Shown: one piece after another, positions 17,701 through 24,089 of the stretch | Numbering within the stretch: position 1 is the stretch's first letter | How the letters are laid out: the number at the start of each line of letters is the position of its first letter | Assembly (NCBI GenBank): GCA_964014735.1 | Contig: CAXHBH010000009.1 | Location: 1 to 49,958 of the forward strand | From: UBA7446 sp964014735 | GTDB taxonomy: Bacteria; Bacteroidota; Bacteroidia; Flavobacteriales; Flavobacteriaceae | Direction of reading: 5' to 3' | Length of the DNA stretch: 49,958 nt | The notes under the pieces: generated by a model | What the model saw: only the letters and a program-made list of their open reading frames with translations | The model's database searches: none | What the model was told of the DNA's origin: nothing | Translations under genes and position numbers: made by a program

Positions 17701-17708
17701 TGAGATAA
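11727..17708 (+). CDS. Giant T9SS-exported surface protein with C-type lectin domain and type B sorting tail
   Basis: A 1993-residue secreted adhesin-like protein. In order: signal peptide (about 1-27); an IgGFc-binding-like N-terminal region (about 28-480); a first calcium-binding TSP3-like acidic stretch, DNDDDGIPDNLDLDEDNDG (about 588-606); a second near 808-835; a C-type lectin domain (about 1110-1268) with WLGL, WVWLDG, EPND and WND motifs that normally carry the calcium/sugar site; three or four related beta-rich repeats of roughly 90-100 residues (about 1328-1745), each starting with an acidic Cys-containing segment; a PKD-like segment; and a gliding motility-associated type B sorting domain (about 1911-1993) with YFTPNGNGKDD and a WDGTYNG segment. 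Surface attachment or polysaccharide binding is inferred. Poly-G tracts of 7, 8 and 9 bases occur inside the coding sequence. Confidence 0.93.
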   Translation: MLKLLRNIVPICVIAAFLCLPKALFAQLSKVHYIPPISVTTHIPNSEPTDQFIYISTPSVNPITVVIKPVGAARADYIYKTVSNEAPAIENIRLPGGATSSIIGMWDTQLVIPESLGAAILNDKGYIIEAEKPIYVSVRLQSQAQAGAIVSKGGAALSNSFLFGGFVNDVGTLEDLYKQNTSFDSYNSFFSVMAIEDDTEVTVEFPKGVVLSNYPGTYPLSFKLKKNESFVGILEAINSSGNIDGLIGGKLTSTKNVAVISGSTTGTNGTGDGHDYGIDQLVGVENAGEEFIFIRGESIKNVGATPYYSIENVILVPLGAGTTYMANNGPVTPITGDYAVIEGGAYNNNGNMYVVTSGPVMAFQGIGGIRYNIDGSISNNPEPNQGLFVVPPLSCAAKGEINNIPFINEIGPANPQNGGIGIVAETGKNVFLNGSLLNDAQPTENPYYVTYRISGLAQDLYDVNSTGELYVSYFTYRGSSTSGGFYSGFQSAPEFVFDVDLVALGPCLQNNLVLNASGVSGLDSFEWWYNPDAGEDPAKWQKIPSTANINSLTPSQIGWYQLRGVFFCGSISDTLVSNPVYIGNCPEDNDDDGIPDNLDLDEDNDGVLDSVESGGSFVFNLSDPYNPGVPTTTNKSVSLPSGYSVNSAVSLSSGSSIVGGNTGLITITIPASASAENSYTLNFSQPSNIQVSFLDASSRVDNEIIKIQTSDTNKTISLINFENDFFVDTDYDGGFESGIAYYTNNSILGKFNPSVSGASDITLVGSKISDITVSHKLNNLTDNGKLTFLISFFDLPLNTDSSLTGGDSIPDYLDNDSDGDGCFDAIEAGYEDMDNDGLAGISPIFYDPSSATSSADERGRVVYSGYDYTQAVRDFNNNAVFDFQEPGPIPEFSLEPVATSISEGEVATFTVAFNNANTIQWLMDGVPLSNDAIFNISSDGTTLNINTSDTSLDGKVFSVLISSDLYLCTNASNGAPLSVLALPPIPVLDRVYSFCYSGLPGDEKTVLDLKNAIGRSDINIYNDELGGGVLNDIDLLVDGEDYYVSAFNSSGGESVIRSLTNVVIASPEIVMSASTGAICLGDSVTLTAIGVPQTVTEFEDNLDNTFEKITSYGGSHYFLKKDPMPWTSAKSLIKSLGSGASMYVINSKSEEIEIYNKLLSMGYAGPDSTGNDVNHFWLGLRQIDALKNGAVDEGWVWLDGRLLTPLEENWNTTTATEPNDYSCKDCPSYVEDGGEDFAQFDFSPGGIDWNDMSDNGGGGNSWPIFEFEGVSDVKWYKKELGGTKTLLSGLTSNSIVETPLVTTEYFYEITVNGLLCEDSVTINVNDLPTMIPADDFSECDNNLDGDSTNMNEASFDLIQKRKEILLSVLDRNVFFYESNTSALADSIATATLYTNTANPQTLFYKVVNTNTGCVSNGSGSFDLIVEDLPPVIKIYDYHDCDDDNVGNDKDGEHTFDLTQKTGQILAALGGTASEFGVTYYASLANAKNDFSPITTYTTLPADGSEKEVFVRIKDNATGCVRYDNSFKVVVDKLPTALISTIEIEQCESDGQIKYNLNSLVDRYSANYANEVFEFYLDAALTTPVLDDENFVVPIGITTQDVYIKIIDNNSLCVRFDDVFTAGGPRKPLRVSFTVGTNNVPAAFTPLTFYDCVDEGSGNPVTGTFETSVFNDIRASLLAADPDYNMPTVEINFYKSELDAVFQRNSIDVTQPLIVNPPLKTQEIWAGIKDIGVKIECLGHIKVADFILAPYPTFNLPSKQVFCTNLGSDLISIANQGGTYTYVWTLNGSPFAHTSAIITITSGGTYEVTATDTSTGCETSKTIVVDESEFPLFELDDLTVFDLTGDGSNRIEVLTGIGALGIGDYEFSLDGGPYQDNPIFEDVPPGIHQISVRDKNGCGTKSVDASVIGYPLYFTPNGNGKDDNWQVLGVNAVFQSQSLIYIFDRHGRLLAQIATDGPGWDGTYNGTPMPADDYWFRVKLEDGRTFTGHFSLMR
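14805..14811 (+). repeat. G7 homopolymer tract in the adhesin gene
   Basis: Seven consecutive G in a region otherwise rich in A and T. It encodes part of a Gly-Gly pair in ELGGGV. A one-base slip would truncate the adhesin before its lectin and sorting domains. Confidence 0.85.
14876..14883 (+). repeat. G8 homopolymer tract in the adhesin gene
   Basis: Eight consecutive G, encoding the Gly-Gly-Glu part of SSGGES. It lies 65 bases after the G7 tract and upstream of the C-type lectin domain. Confidence 0.85.
15495..15503 (+). repeat. G9 homopolymer tract in the lectin domain of the adhesin
   Basis: Nine consecutive G, encoding three of the four glycines in DNGGGGNSW, inside the C-terminal part of the C-type lectin domain and just after its WND motif. 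This is the longest G run in the window. Confidence 0.88.
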
Positions 17709-18320
17709 ATGAAAAGGATACCAACAACTGTATTTAGTGAGTGGGCGGAAATTGGTCGAGACGAACGAATGGCCAAAGGACACGAGGTAGCAGTGAACAA
17801 TATGCTTGACTATGCCCTAAAAAAGCAAGAAAACTTCAGCTTTATAGACGCTGGATGTGGAAACGGTTGGGTTGTACGTCTGGTAAAAGCACTTAAAGGC
17901 TGCTTGTCTGCCACTGGTGTTGATGGTGCACAGATGATGATTGAAAAGGCGCTGTCTATTGATCCTGCGGGAGCTTATCAGCATGCTGATTTAAGCAATT
18001 GGTCACCAAATCGTAAGGTAAATATTGTACACTCAATGGAAGTAGTATATTATCTTTCTAACCCAAAAGCATTTATTGCCAATGTTTATAAAAATTGGTT
18101 GAAAAAAGATGGTCGTCTGATTGTAGGGCTTGACTTTTATAAAGAAAATACGGTTTCTCACTCATGGCCCGAAGACTGTGGTGTTTCTATTATGCAACTG
18201 CTGCCTGAAGCAACTTGGATAGGCTTTTTTAAAGAGGCCGGGTTTAGTAATGTACAATCTTGGCGTGTTGACGAAAAAGAAAATTGGGCTGGAACCTTGG
18301 TCTTAACAGGTGTAAAATAA
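17709..18320 (+). CDS. Class I SAM-dependent methyltransferase
   Basis: The 203-residue product has motif I FIDAGCGNGW with the SAM-binding glycines, an acidic residue after strand 2 (TGVDGAQ), and the HADLSNW and VHSMEVVYYL segments typical of the Rossmann methyltransferase fold. The substrate cannot be told; the fold is shared by small-molecule, lipid and protein enzymes. The ATG follows the adhesin's TAA with no gap, so the two genes are almost certainly cotranscribed. A strong hairpin terminator lies about 60 bases downstream. Whether it modifies the adhesin or merely shares the message is open. Confidence 0.88.
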   Translation: MKRIPTTVFSEWAEIGRDERMAKGHEVAVNNMLDYALKKQENFSFIDAGCGNGWVVRLVKALKGCLSATGVDGAQMMIEKALSIDPAGAYQHADLSNWSPNRKVNIVHSMEVVYYLSNPKAFIANVYKNWLKKDGRLIVGLDFYKENTVSHSWPEDCGVSIMQLLPEATWIGFFKEAGFSNVQSWRVDEKENWAGTLVLTGVK

Positions 18321-18383
18321 TTGCTGTTGCTTAAAAACTGATTGGACTTTAGTAGTAACCACTTTCTTAAGGCCATAACAAAA

Positions 18384-18404
18384 AACCCCGCGAAAAGCGG
18401 GGTT
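18384..18404. terminator. Intrinsic terminator, probably bidirectional
   Basis: An 8-bp GC-rich perfect stem, AACCCCGC pairing with GCGGGGTT around a GAAAA loop, flanked by A-rich sequence on the left and ATGTTTTT on the right. It lies between the plus-strand methyltransferase and the minus-strand lipoprotein gene and can serve both. Confidence 0.9.
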
Positions 18405-18427
18405 ATGTTTTTAAAAATTAGCGGATG

Positions 18428-18904
18428 TTATCTCTCCGCTTTTAAATTAAACCAATAGGCAATTTTACCTTGGTCGTTAATCAAATACCACTCATTGAAA
18501 AGCGCCTTTTCCAGTGTAGTTCCTTCGCTATCGCTAACAGAGCCATTGAAACCAGCATTTACCCACTCGCTTGTAGCTTCTGGGTTGTCGTCTTTTATGG
18601 AAAATGCCCAGTCAAAACTCCATTCATAGCTAAGCGTGTCTGACTTTAACCCTGCTATGAATTCTTCTGAATTTTGAACTTTTCCATCATACCAAACAAA
18701 TTGGGCTGAGTCTGCGATAATTTCGCGCATGCCTTCAAAGTTTCCGTCTGACCAAAGCTTATCCATGGCTATTACAACGTCAACAGAGGCTTGGCTGCCC
18801 ATGGTAATTGCTGTTTCTCTTGGGCTAAATCCATTCGCTGGATTTGTTTGTGTACAAGACACAATCAATGCTGTCAGTAACAGCGTATAGAAAATATGTT
18901 TCAT
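18428..18904 (-). CDS. NTF2/SnoaL-like lipoprotein, downstream paralogue
   Basis: A 158-residue predicted lipoprotein with a signal peptide ending in LIVSC (Cys17). The body fits an NTF2-like alpha+beta barrel: an N-terminal helix with VVIAMDKLWSDGNFEGMREIIADSAQFVWYDG, a central EWVNAGFNG strand and the C-terminal NEWYLINDQGKIAYWFN. Such folds serve as enzymes or ligand binders, and no catalytic residue can be assigned. It resembles the next gene upstream in layout and size; the two are separated by 18 bases and look like a tandem duplication. It is followed by the shared terminator. Confidence 0.7.
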   Translation of the reverse strand: MKHIFYTLLLTALIVSCTQTNPANGFSPRETAITMGSQASVDVVIAMDKLWSDGNFEGMREIIADSAQFVWYDGKVQNSEEFIAGLKSDTLSYEWSFDWAFSIKDDNPEATSEWVNAGFNGSVSDSEGTTLEKALFNEWYLINDQGKIAYWFNLKAER

Positions 18905-18922
18905 TTTTTTGATTTTAAGTTA

Positions 18923-19411
18923 TTAGTTAGGTTGTATTGCATTGTTGTAGGCCGTTGGATCAAAGGCATTGTAAACGTAAGAAATTTTGTCGCCTTTCCA
19001 ACCCCAGGCACAATAACCCTTAAGTTTAACTTCTTCTCCTGTGGCTTTGCTTGTACCGCTCCAATCATACCAAGTGTTGGTAAAAACCTTGCCGTTATTG
19101 TAATACATGGTGGTAGCCGTTACGTTGGTGTGTGCTATGTTGTCAAAAGCCATATGCCCTTGTGCAAAGGCTGTTGCCATTTCTTCAAAAGTGAGTTTGG
19201 CGTCATTTACTAAAACCTCGGCGCCTTCTGCAAAATGCGTGGCTGATGATTCCATAAGGTTGTTTTCAACATAGGCCTTCATAATGCCTAATACGATTTC
19301 TGTTTTTGGATCATTTTGGACAATGGTTCCTGACCAATCTGCTGTGTCTATTGGAGCGCTGGTGCAACTTGATAGCGCAATAGCCAGTATAAAGAGTACT
19401 GTTTTTTTCAT
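18923..19411 (-). CDS. NTF2/SnoaL-like lipoprotein, upstream paralogue
   Basis: A 162-residue predicted lipoprotein with lipobox ALSSC (Cys16). The body suggests the same NTF2-like fold as the gene downstream: an amphipathic helix (TEIVLGIMKAYVENNLMES), the ATHFAEGAEVLVND strand, and the C-terminal GYCAWGWKGDKISYVYNAFD segment. No function is recognised. It is probably the first gene of a two-gene unit. Its upstream region (19412-19558) is AT-rich without a clear -33/-7 pair. Confidence 0.7.
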   Translation of the reverse strand: MKKTVLFILAIALSSCTSAPIDTADWSGTIVQNDPKTEIVLGIMKAYVENNLMESSATHFAEGAEVLVNDAKLTFEEMATAFAQGHMAFDNIAHTNVTATTMYYNNGKVFTNTWYDWSGTSKATGEEVKLKGYCAWGWKGDKISYVYNAFDPTAYNNAIQPN

Positions 19412-19570
19412 TGTTTTTTCTTTTAAAATGTTATTCTAAAATACAACTTTTTAGTTTGCTGAATATTACAGTCCAAAAGCAGCGCTTAGATCAACCTTGG
19501 TTTATTTATATTTGAGTTACGGAATGTAATATCCCTATAGAAGTTTTGGTTGGCATTGCAGGAGTTGTCT

Positions 19571-19620
19571 AGTGGTCCCACCTGGACTTGAACCATTAAA
19601 TTAAGCAATTGATTATCAGT
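19571..19620 (-). pseudogene. Decayed partial copy of the neighbouring CAT tRNA
   Basis: Bases 19571-19595 match 23 of 25 positions of 19757-19781, the acceptor/T-arm end of the intact tRNA, in the same orientation. Beyond that the match becomes patchy but reappears as TTGATTATCAGTG, which corresponds to the anticodon-arm sequence CTGATTATGAGTC. The 5' half is not recognisable. This fits a degenerate tandem tRNA duplicate, or an attachment-site-like scar that copied a tRNA 3' end. Confidence 0.6.
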
Positions 19621-19637
19621 GTATTACGAATTATAAT

Positions 19638-19689
19638 GGAACTCGTTGAGTTCCAAAAAAGAATAGTTTTAGAACTCCATTTGGAACTC
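19638..19689. repeat. Clustered GGAACTC/GAGTTCC repeats with a perfect short hairpin
   Basis: GGAACTC (19638-19644) pairs perfectly with GAGTTCC (19648-19654) over a GTT loop and is followed by six A. A further GGAACTC lies at 19683-19689 and GAACTCC at 19672-19678. The cluster is in the non-coding stretch between the decayed and the intact tRNA. It could be a small operator or an inverted-repeat remnant; no gene starts here. Confidence 0.5.
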
Positions 19690-19758
19690 AACCCTACTTT
19701 TGGTGTAAAAAAGAACCCTCAACTATTTGATTTAAAGGTAGTTAAGGGTTTCTTTGAG

Positions 19759-19832
19759 TGGTCCCACCTGGGCTCGAACCAGGGACCAACTGATTATGAG
19801 TCAGCTACTCTAACCAACTGAGCTATAGGACC
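19759..19832 (-). tRNA. tRNA with CAT anticodon (Met or lysidine-type Ile)
   Basis: The minus strand folds as a 74-nt tRNA. The acceptor stem GGTCCTA pairs with TGGGACC (one G-T pair). The D arm contains AGCTCAGTTGGTTAGAG. The anticodon loop CTCATAA gives CAT, complement at 19796-19798. The T arm contains GGTTCGAGCCC. The discriminator is A and no CCA is encoded. The anticodon alone cannot separate elongator Met from Ile2, whose C34 is changed to lysidine; the anticodon stem CTGA/TCAG is compatible with either. Confidence 0.95.
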
Positions 19833-19925
19833 TAATGAGCAAAAATACATAATAATTTATCAGTTTTTCTTCTGTTAAGAAACATTTTTCCGTCACCAAT
19901 CATAGGCTTAAACGATTAGCAAAAC

Positions 19926-22664
19926 TTATGCGTCTGGTTCGGAAAAAGGGGAATTTGGATCAAAAAGTGCTTGTGTAAGTTGTTCAAAAGCAGTCGCTGC
20001 TTTTTGCATCTGTGTGGCATCTAGTACTGATAATATTTTACCCCGGGGAGATGCCTTTTCTCCAACATATAGCGCTCCTTTTTTATATTGTTTAAGGGCT
20101 ATTATGCCTGCCCGTGTAGCTGGATTATCGGGATGGTGTGTATTCCAAAGCATCGCATACATAAGTAACTGCCGTGCCTGACCAAGTTCTAGGTCTAAAG
20201 CCAAATCGGCCCAGTCCATGATTCCTAAATCGTTCAACTGTCCTGTTTTATAGTCCAAAACACGGATTTTTCCATTGTATCTGTCCACCCGATCAACTGT
20301 GCCTTTATACGTGACAGGTCTGCTGATGCCCGTAACAGTTTGGGTCATGGATAGCTTTTGCTCCAATGCTACAATTTCAATTACATTTCCTGATTGAATT
20401 TCACCCTGCTCGTGAGCAATAATATTTTGAATATTCCGCTTTATAGCTGCCAAAGCAAGTACATTCTTCCCTGAGATGCCTTGAGGGTGTTCGCGTTTTA
20501 CTATTGCGTCAGCCACCTTATCAACGCGGTCTATCATTTCCTTACAATACGCCTGTTTTAGCTGCTTACCCACATAAGGGGCATAAAGAGTTTCTAGACA
20601 CTTATGAACAAGCGTCCCATAGGTTTTGTGTGAAAAAGAGGTTTCAAACTCGTCTTCTTCTCTTAGGCCCAATAAGTATCGCTTATAAAAAGCATATCCG
20701 TCTTTTACAAATAGGTTTAGTCCTGAGGGGGAAAAGCCTGCCCTAGCCAACTCATGAAGCTTTTCCGTCACAGTAGCTGTTTTTGGAACGCTTTTATGAC
20801 TGCTTGGCGGTGGCACAAAAGGTATTTCTTGGGTGTGTTCTTGCCAGTCGTGCGTTTCCGGGCAATCAAATGCCCACTGTCTTATAAATCTGCTGGGCTC
20901 GCCCACTTGAATTCCGTCGGTTGTGCCGTTATAAAAAAGCTGAACCTTGGAAGCACGATACATTAGACGATAAAAATGATAGGTAAATATGGCGTCTTGT
21001 TCGTCTTGCGTAGGCAACCCAAACTCCTTTTTGACTTCATACGGAATCCAAGAAGGCTGCGCGCTTTTACCTGGTAAAATACCTTCATTAACACCCGCCA
21101 TCAATACGTTATTAAAATCAATGGCCCTTGTTTCCAATACGCCCAATATTTGTAAGCCTTCCAAAGGAGCGCCTACAAAATTTAATTTTTGCCCAGCACT
21201 CAATTGGCTATACAAGTTGCGAAGCAATGAAAATGAAAAATCTTGATTTAAACCTGCTACTACTTCTTTAATCTGGCTCAGCAATACCATCAGTTTCTCA
21301 ACAGCAAGACTATATGATTGTCCTATTGCCTGACTTTGCTGCACGTCATAAAAGAGTGGTAATATTTCTAGCATATCGGCCACCCATTGGTCTGGTGTCC
21401 CGTTTGATCTAAATAAGCAATCTACTATTGAGTGTGACGCTTCAGGAACTAAGGCTTTTATAAAACCCGTGTCCAAATAGCTTCTGTGATCTTTTTTTGC
21501 CCTTTCCAGTACTGCGTCAAAACTAAAGTCTGATGAGGTGAATAACGCCTTAGTCTCTGGCAAAGAACAAACACTTTCCACATCCACAAAATAAAAGCCT
21601 TTATCGGTTTGGCGAAGTGCCATTTTTAAAAGTGCGTTTACAAATATTGCTGTTGGGTGCTGATCTAGAGGAAAACCCATCGTAATATTCAACTTATCGA
21701 TTGAGGTGGGGAGCGCGTATAACAAAGGCATGAGCAAAGACTCGTCGGCGAGTACTACTGCTGTTTTTGACCAATCCTCCTGATTGTCCATCTTAGATAG
21801 TAATTCGCCAATTTCTTTAGCCTGTCCAAGCTGTTGCTGTACCTGTATTACCTTTACATTTTTGGGCGCATAAAAATGGTTGTGTGCTTGATTAAAAGGC
21901 TGTTGCTTATATTCTGGCCAGCTTGAAACATAGCTGCGAATAAAACTTCCTGCTTGGTGAATCGGATCGGCCAACATTTTCTTGTCAATATCCCAAAAGA
22001 CTTGCGCGCGTTCTTGTGTGAGTAGCTCGCGGACAATAAAAACTTCACTAGGACTTAAAGCATTGAAGCCACAAAACACAAATTGAGTGTTCTTGTTATG
22101 TTGTAAAAAAGTCTCTAAAAGTTCGGTGGACATACGATAACACATACCGGGGGTTGTTTGTCCATTTTCCTCTAGGAGACGAATAAATTCTTGGTACATT
22201 TCTGGAAGGCGTTTCCAAAACGCAGCGTAATCTTGAATAATTTTGTCTTGTGCTTTCCCCCACGCCCTTATTTCGTGTAAAGACGACATATATGAAAAAA
22301 ACTCCTCTCTATCTATAAGATATTGATCTATAGTATTTAAGTCCTTAAGCAAGGGAGTGGACCACCCCAAAAAGGACTCAAAGTTGTTGGGCTTTTCTTT
22401 TTTGTCAATTCTTGTATAATAGCTCTGGTAAAGCGCTTGTTGCTGTTCTAAATCCGTGGCTGGTTTAAGCGTACTTATCGACACAACAAAGTCATCAATG
22501 CTATAGGACTGAGGAAGAATAAGTGGGCCTTTAAGGCCCGATGTAAGTTCTTTTTGAAGAAACAATTGTGCCCTGCGGTTCGGCAAAACGAAGCACATAT
22601 TTTCCCAGTTGGGGTGTTGTGCTTTTAACCTTTGCACAACGTTTCCTAAAAAAGAATTCGCCAT
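19926..22664 (-). CDS. AddB-like PD-(D/E)XK nuclease subunit of an AddAB-type helicase-nuclease
   Basis: The 912-residue product begins with the helicase-like, Walker-poor region seen in AddB relatives (CFVLPNRRAQLFLQKELT near residues 24-41) and ends with a PD-(D/E)XK nuclease. There GTLVHKCLETLY supplies the family histidine, and the catalytic D-x-K appears as Asp804-Tyr-Lys806 in LDYKTG. The CP-x-x-F cysteine that starts the iron-sulphur cluster of Bacillus-type AddB is replaced by DGYAFY, so this looks like a cluster-less version. It would process double-strand breaks together with the AddA-like protein encoded two genes upstream; only the OmpA gene separates them. Confidence 0.85.
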   Translation of the reverse strand: MANSFLGNVVQRLKAQHPNWENMCFVLPNRRAQLFLQKELTSGLKGPLILPQSYSIDDFVVSISTLKPATDLEQQQALYQSYYTRIDKKEKPNNFESFLGWSTPLLKDLNTIDQYLIDREEFFSYMSSLHEIRAWGKAQDKIIQDYAAFWKRLPEMYQEFIRLLEENGQTTPGMCYRMSTELLETFLQHNKNTQFVFCGFNALSPSEVFIVRELLTQERAQVFWDIDKKMLADPIHQAGSFIRSYVSSWPEYKQQPFNQAHNHFYAPKNVKVIQVQQQLGQAKEIGELLSKMDNQEDWSKTAVVLADESLLMPLLYALPTSIDKLNITMGFPLDQHPTAIFVNALLKMALRQTDKGFYFVDVESVCSLPETKALFTSSDFSFDAVLERAKKDHRSYLDTGFIKALVPEASHSIVDCLFRSNGTPDQWVADMLEILPLFYDVQQSQAIGQSYSLAVEKLMVLLSQIKEVVAGLNQDFSFSLLRNLYSQLSAGQKLNFVGAPLEGLQILGVLETRAIDFNNVLMAGVNEGILPGKSAQPSWIPYEVKKEFGLPTQDEQDAIFTYHFYRLMYRASKVQLFYNGTTDGIQVGEPSRFIRQWAFDCPETHDWQEHTQEIPFVPPPSSHKSVPKTATVTEKLHELARAGFSPSGLNLFVKDGYAFYKRYLLGLREEDEFETSFSHKTYGTLVHKCLETLYAPYVGKQLKQAYCKEMIDRVDKVADAIVKREHPQGISGKNVLALAAIKRNIQNIIAHEQGEIQSGNVIEIVALEQKLSMTQTVTGISRPVTYKGTVDRVDRYNGKIRVLDYKTGQLNDLGIMDWADLALDLELGQARQLLMYAMLWNTHHPDNPATRAGIIALKQYKKGALYVGEKASPRGKILSVLDATQMQKAATAFEQLTQALFDPNSPFSEPDA

Positions 22665-22670
22665 GTCCTA

Positions 22671-22702
22671 AAATAAAAAAACGCGGTGAAATCACCGCGT
22701 TT
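22671..22702 (-). terminator. Intrinsic terminator downstream of the OmpA gene
   Basis: AACGCGGTGA and TCACCGCGTT form a perfect ten-base inverted repeat at 22680-22689 and 22692-22701. On the minus strand it is followed by a T-rich run (TTTTTTTATTTT). It separates the abundant OmpA message from the AddB-like gene that follows. Confidence 0.9.
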
Positions 22703-22727
22703 TGTTGATGTTATTATATCGTTATAA

Positions 22728-24059
22728 TTAGTTCGCTACTATAAACTCAACACGACGGTTAATCGCACGACCTTCTTCTGTGTCGTTACTTGCTTTAGGC
22801 ATAGATTCGCCATATGCTTTAGTGGTTAGACGACCTGCATCAATACCAACATTAACCAAGTAATCTTTAATAGAGCTTGCTCTGTTATTAGACAATGGGT
22901 TGTTATAAGATTCTTCACCGGTATTGTCTGCGTGACCTTCAATGCTAATCTTAGCGTCGATGTTGGCTAATAATACTTTAATGACTGTAGAGAGACGTTG
23001 TACGTCATTTGAATCAATGTTGTACTTTTCAAGGTCAAAGTTAATGTCGTAATCGGCTAACATAGAAAGTGGGAACTCTGGACAACCGTTGTTAGATGCG
23101 GGGCCTGCAACTGCTGGACATTTATCATCCTTGTCTGCAACTCCATCACCGTCTGCGTCTGGGCAACCATTCATTGCTTTGCTACCTGCTGCGTTAGGGC
23201 AGGCGTCATCTGAGTCTTTAATGCCATCGCCATCTGCATCTGGACAACCACTTAAGGCTACAACACCAGCTACATTAGGACAAGCGTCATCAGAATCTTT
23301 AATGCCGTCACCATCTGCATCTGGACATCCGTTTAAAGCTGCTAAGCCAGCTGTCATAGGACAATCGTCATCGCTATTTTTTATACCATCGCCGTCATCA
23401 TCTGGGCATCCGTTAAGGCTTTCTAGTCCTGGAACTTCTGGACACTCATCAACGCTATCTTTAACTCCGTCTCTGTCCACATCTCCGTCGCCGAAAGCAA
23501 ACTTAAAGCCTGCTAAATGCTGAAAATGATGACGCCCACCATCACCATTACTAATTAAGCGGTCAAAGTCTTTAGCATACATCTTATAGCTTGTCTTAAG
23601 AGATAATGCAAAAGCATCGTTAAACCAGTAGTTAATCCCTGCTCCTGCATAAACAGAAAAGAAAGAATTATCATTAGACGAAATGCCTGAAAGACCACCT
23701 ATGTATCCTAAACCAGCGCGGAGTGTTGGCTCAAAATTACCTAAGTCAATAACTTGTCTAGAAGACAAAGAAGTTCCCAGGTCTAAGCTGTAGTACAAAT
23801 CTTCATCACCTGAAGGGCGATCAATATTGTTAATTGAACCTGCTAAATCAACAGAAAATCCGGATCCGATATACCTTGAAATTTCAAGATAGGAAAAGTT
23901 TGAAGAAAGGCTTAACTCTTCTTCGACAAATACTCCTGTTTGGGATAAATCAACAGCATTTGTGCCAACTGAAATACTCCATGGGTTGGCGTCATTTTGT
24001 GCTAAAACGCTGGTTGTAAAACCTGCTATTAAAAACGCTGCAAATAAATAATTTTTCAT
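22728..24059 (-). CDS. OmpA-family outer membrane protein with TSP type-3 repeats
   Basis: A 443-residue porin-like envelope protein. Residues 1-20 are a signal peptide. An eight-stranded-type beta-barrel region follows (about 21-190). Then come about five tandem repeats of 27 residues containing CPDADGDGIKDSDDACP, each a calcium-binding TSP3 element. The C-terminal OmpA domain (about 335-443) has the peptidoglycan-binding elements GHADNTG, LSNNRA and GRAINRRVEF. It links the outer membrane to the cell wall. Its own strong terminator suggests separate, high expression. It sits between the AddA-like and AddB-like genes. Confidence 0.93.
   Translation of the reverse strand: MKNYLFAAFLIAGFTTSVLAQNDANPWSISVGTNAVDLSQTGVFVEEELSLSSNFSYLEISRYIGSGFSVDLAGSINNIDRPSGDEDLYYSLDLGTSLSSRQVIDLGNFEPTLRAGLGYIGGLSGISSNDNSFFSVYAGAGINYWFNDAFALSLKTSYKMYAKDFDRLISNGDGGRHHFQHLAGFKFAFGDGDVDRDGVKDSVDECPEVPGLESLNGCPDDDGDGIKNSDDDCPMTAGLAALNGCPDADGDGIKDSDDACPNVAGVVALSGCPDADGDGIKDSDDACPNAAGSKAMNGCPDADGDGVADKDDKCPAVAGPASNNGCPEFPLSMLADYDINFDLEKYNIDSNDVQRLSTVIKVLLANIDAKISIEGHADNTGEESYNNPLSNNRASSIKDYLVNVGIDAGRLTTKAYGESMPKASNDTEEGRAINRRVEFIVAN
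23087..23455 (-). repeat. 81-bp tandem repeats encoding TSP type-3 calcium-binding units
   Basis: About four to five head-to-tail copies of an 81-bp unit, the best conserved being the middle two. They encode the 27-residue module starting CPDADGDGIKDSDDACP. Copy number could vary by recombination without shifting the frame, since the unit is a multiple of three. Confidence 0.85.
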
Positions 24060-24089
24060 GTTTGTGTATTGATAATTTAAGTAAAAATA

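Noticed and set aside
19609..19821. Plus-strand open frame ending in a peptide read across the tRNA
   Set aside because: Its C-terminal half is the translated complement of the intact tRNA, a known spurious ORF pattern, and no independent protein signal is present upstream.
23087..23455. Regularly spaced repeats considered as a CRISPR array
   Set aside because: Units are 81 bp and entirely coding in the OmpA-like gene, with no unique spacers and no cas genes in the window.
23089..23523. Plus-strand open frame of 144 codons rich in Ser and Pro
   Set aside because: It is the antisense of the TSP3 repeats of the OmpA-like gene and repeats only because the coding strand repeats.
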